Shown here: piece by piece, positions 3,979 through 5,454 of the stretch
How positions within the stretch are numbered: the first letter of the stretch is position 1
How the letters are laid out: each line of letters begins with the position of its first letter
From: Candidatus Zixiibacteriota bacterium
GTDB taxonomy: Bacteria; Zixibacteria; MSB-5A5; GN15; PGXB01
Assembly (NCBI GenBank): GCA_024230695.1
Contig: JAAERC010000286.1
Span: forward strand, 1 to 5,454
Direction: 5' to 3'
DNA: 5,454 nucleotides
The notes under the pieces: model-generated
The model's database searches: none
Told to the model about the DNA's origin: nothing
What the model saw: the letters and a program-made list of their open reading frames with translations, nothing else
Made by a program: the position numbers and the translations under genes

Positions 3979-5349
3979 ATGCCGAGTATATTAGTTATTG
4001 ATGATAAAGACTCGATGCGGACTATGCTATCACAGACTCTTCAGGAAGAAGGGTTTCAGGTTGATGCTGTTGAGGGCGGCCCAAAGGGACTTGAGTTGGC
4101 TCGCCTTAAAAGTTATGATCTGGCCCTGACTGATCTGAAGATGCCGGAAATGAATGGTCTTCAGGTATTATCGACACTAAAAGAAATCGACAATGATATG
4201 GCGGTAGTTATTATGACCGCCTATGGTACAGTTGAAACAGCCGTTGAAGCGATGAAAAGCGGAGCCTATGATTTTATAACCAAACCGTTTGATCCCGAGC
4301 ACCTGACGGTTGTGATTCAACGGGCTCTTGAAAATCGTCGTTTGATGGCCGAGAATAGTTTGCTTCGTGAAGAGCTGGCTCAGAATCTTGGTTTTAGTGA
4401 AATTATCGGTCAGAATGAAAAGATGAAAGAAGTCTCAAAGCTGATCCAGAAAGTGGCCGGTTCAGATACATCGGTTCTTCTGCAGGGTGAATCGGGAACC
4501 GGTAAAGAATTATTCGCGCGGGCTATTCATAATTTGTCACCGCGTCGTGACAAACCATATGTCGCCTTAAACTGTGCCGCTATTCCAGCCGAGCTTTTAG
4601 AGAATGAACTTTTTGGCTCTGAAAAAGGCGCCTATACAAGTTCGGTTGCGCGCAAAATGGGAAAATTCGAGATCGCCGATTCAGGAACGATCTTTTTGGA
4701 TGAAATCGGTGATTTGGAAATATCTCTTCAGGCAAAATTACTGAGGGTACTGCAACAGAAAAAATTCGAGCGACTGGGCGGAACAAAGACGGTATCAATC
4801 AATGTTCGGGTTGTTGCCGCGACAAATATGGATCTCAACGATATGATAAAGAAAAAACAGTTCCGTGAGGATCTATATTATCGTCTTTCGGTTTTTCCGG
4901 TCGTTATCCCACCTTTGAGGGATAGACCTGATGATATCAAACCATTGTCCGAGTATTTTATTGAAAAGTATATCAAGGATATGAAAAAGCCGATGAAGAC
5001 TCTTTCGCGGGAAGCTACCAACCTTTTGGAAAAATATCATTGGCCGGGTAATGTTCGCGAGTTGGAAAATACAATCGAACGGTCGATTATTTTGGCCGAG
5101 GGTAAAAAGATCACTCCCGATCATCTTGCTATCAGACTTCGCTCAACTAATGAAATCAGATTACGTGAGGGAGCTGGACTAAAAGAGATTGGTGGATATG
5201 CTCAAAGACAGGCCGAACGATCCGCGATTATCAGAGTGCTTAAACAGGTGCGTGGAAATAAAAGAAAATGTTCTGATGTCTTAAAAATTGATTATACAAC
5301 GCTATTTGATAAAATAAAGAAGTATGAAATAGATACGACTCAGATTTAA
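3979..5349 (+). CDS. NtrC-family response regulator (REC, AAA+, Fis-type HTH) with altered GAFTGA loop
   Basis: The 456-residue protein is full length for the AtoC/ZraR/NtrC group. The receiver domain (about 3-115) has acidic pocket Asp8-Asp9, phospho-acceptor Asp52, switch Thr80 and Lys102. The AAA+ domain (about 141-385) has Walker A GESGTGKE (170-177), Walker B FLDE (239-242), sensor I around Asn283, arginine-finger region FREDLYYRLSVFP with Arg296 and Arg302, and sensor II WPGNVREL with Arg360. A Fis-type helix-turn-helix occupies about 412-450. The family hydrolyses ATP to remodel sigma-54 RNA polymerase bound at distant promoters. The sigma-54 contact loop, normally GAFTGA, is GAYTSS (217-222); Phe to Tyr is common, but Gly-Ala to Ser-Ser is not. 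AAGGAG five bases before the ATG fixes the start. No histidine kinase is adjacent, so its signal and target genes are unknown. Confidence 0.95.
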   Translation: MPSILVIDDKDSMRTMLSQTLQEEGFQVDAVEGGPKGLELARLKSYDLALTDLKMPEMNGLQVLSTLKEIDNDMAVVIMTAYGTVETAVEAMKSGAYDFITKPFDPEHLTVVIQRALENRRLMAENSLLREELAQNLGFSEIIGQNEKMKEVSKLIQKVAGSDTSVLLQGESGTGKELFARAIHNLSPRRDKPYVALNCAAIPAELLENELFGSEKGAYTSSVARKMGKFEIADSGTIFLDEIGDLEISLQAKLLRVLQQKKFERLGGTKTVSINVRVVAATNMDLNDMIKKKQFREDLYYRLSVFPVVIPPLRDRPDDIKPLSEYFIEKYIKDMKKPMKTLSREATNLLEKYHWPGNVRELENTIERSIILAEGKKITPDHLAIRLRSTNEIRLREGAGLKEIGGYAQRQAERSAIIRVLKQVRGNKRKCSDVLKIDYTTLFDKIKKYEIDTTQI

Positions 5350-5379
5350 TTTGACCCCTTTTATGTTTTTCTATACAAT

Positions 5380-5415
5380 AAGGCCGTCCTCCCCGGGCGG
5401 CCTTTCCCTTTTGAT
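5380..5415 (+). terminator. Intrinsic terminator of the response regulator gene
   Basis: AAGGCCGTCC (5380-5389) pairs with GGGCGGCCTT (5395-5404), ten pairs with one G-U, over the loop TCCCC. A T-rich tract with a CCC interruption follows. The hairpin begins 30 bases after the stop codon. The remaining bases to 5454 are AT-rich and hold nothing I can identify. Confidence 0.88.
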
Positions 5416-5454
5416 TTTATTTAGAACAATGCCAGATTTTTATTGTGTAATCAC

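Noticed and set aside
4580..5124. Two leftward open frames opposite the response regulator
   Set aside because: They are antisense to strongly conserved AAA+ motifs and have no ribosome binding sites or family likeness.
1..5454. CRISPR array, tRNA, rRNA or transposase gene
   Set aside because: I found no regularly spaced repeat array, no tRNA or rRNA signature and no transposase motif on either strand.

Overview
The window holds five genes in three blocks, separated by long AT-rich intergenic DNA that carries dispersed repeats. The organism looks like a low-to-mid-GC, Gram-negative-type environmental bacterium. The clues are a lipobox lipoprotein with a FlgD-Ig-like fold, an NtrC-type sigma-54 regulator, classical Shine-Dalgarno sites, and repeats built from hairpins. 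This mix fits the FCB superphylum or a related candidate phylum (for example Zixibacteria-like lineages). That placement is inference from gene style only; there is no rRNA or marker gene here.

Layout. Bases 1-111 contain a good sigma-70-type promoter that points left, out of the window. Bases 112-800 have no convincing gene. They hold a palindrome of the dRS3 style, one copy of a dispersed repeat of about 90 bp (copy 1, 547-636) and several GC-rich hairpins. Bases 806-1882 form a compact leftward unit: promoter, membrane-anchored thioredoxin-fold protein (1175-1783), secreted peptide with eight cysteines (865-1080), and an intrinsic terminator (806-836). Bases 1884-2632 are a second non-coding stretch with copy 2 of the repeat (2014-2101). 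The two copies lie in the same orientation on either side of the redoxin/peptide unit.

Rightward genes follow: a membrane-anchored staphylococcal-nuclease-type nuclease with a C-terminal His/Cys motif (2633-3271), a small FlgD-Ig-like lipoprotein (3334-3759), a regulatory-looking gap with repeated TGATATG and GTGCA/TGCAC sites, and a complete response regulator (3979-5349) closed by a strong terminator (5380-5415).

How the genes may work together. The best candidate for an undescribed system is the leftward pair. A thiol-disulphide oxidoreductase with an extracytoplasmic CSPC site is followed by a tiny exported peptide whose mature part is about one fifth cysteine and which has an almost perfect Shine-Dalgarno site. 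The simplest reading is that the redoxin makes, reshuffles or reduces disulphides in the peptide. The nuclease and lipoprotein are both envelope or surface proteins and may share an operon. The response regulator has no histidine kinase beside it, and its sigma-54 contact loop reads GAYTSS instead of GAFTGA, so it may not be an ordinary sigma-54 activator.
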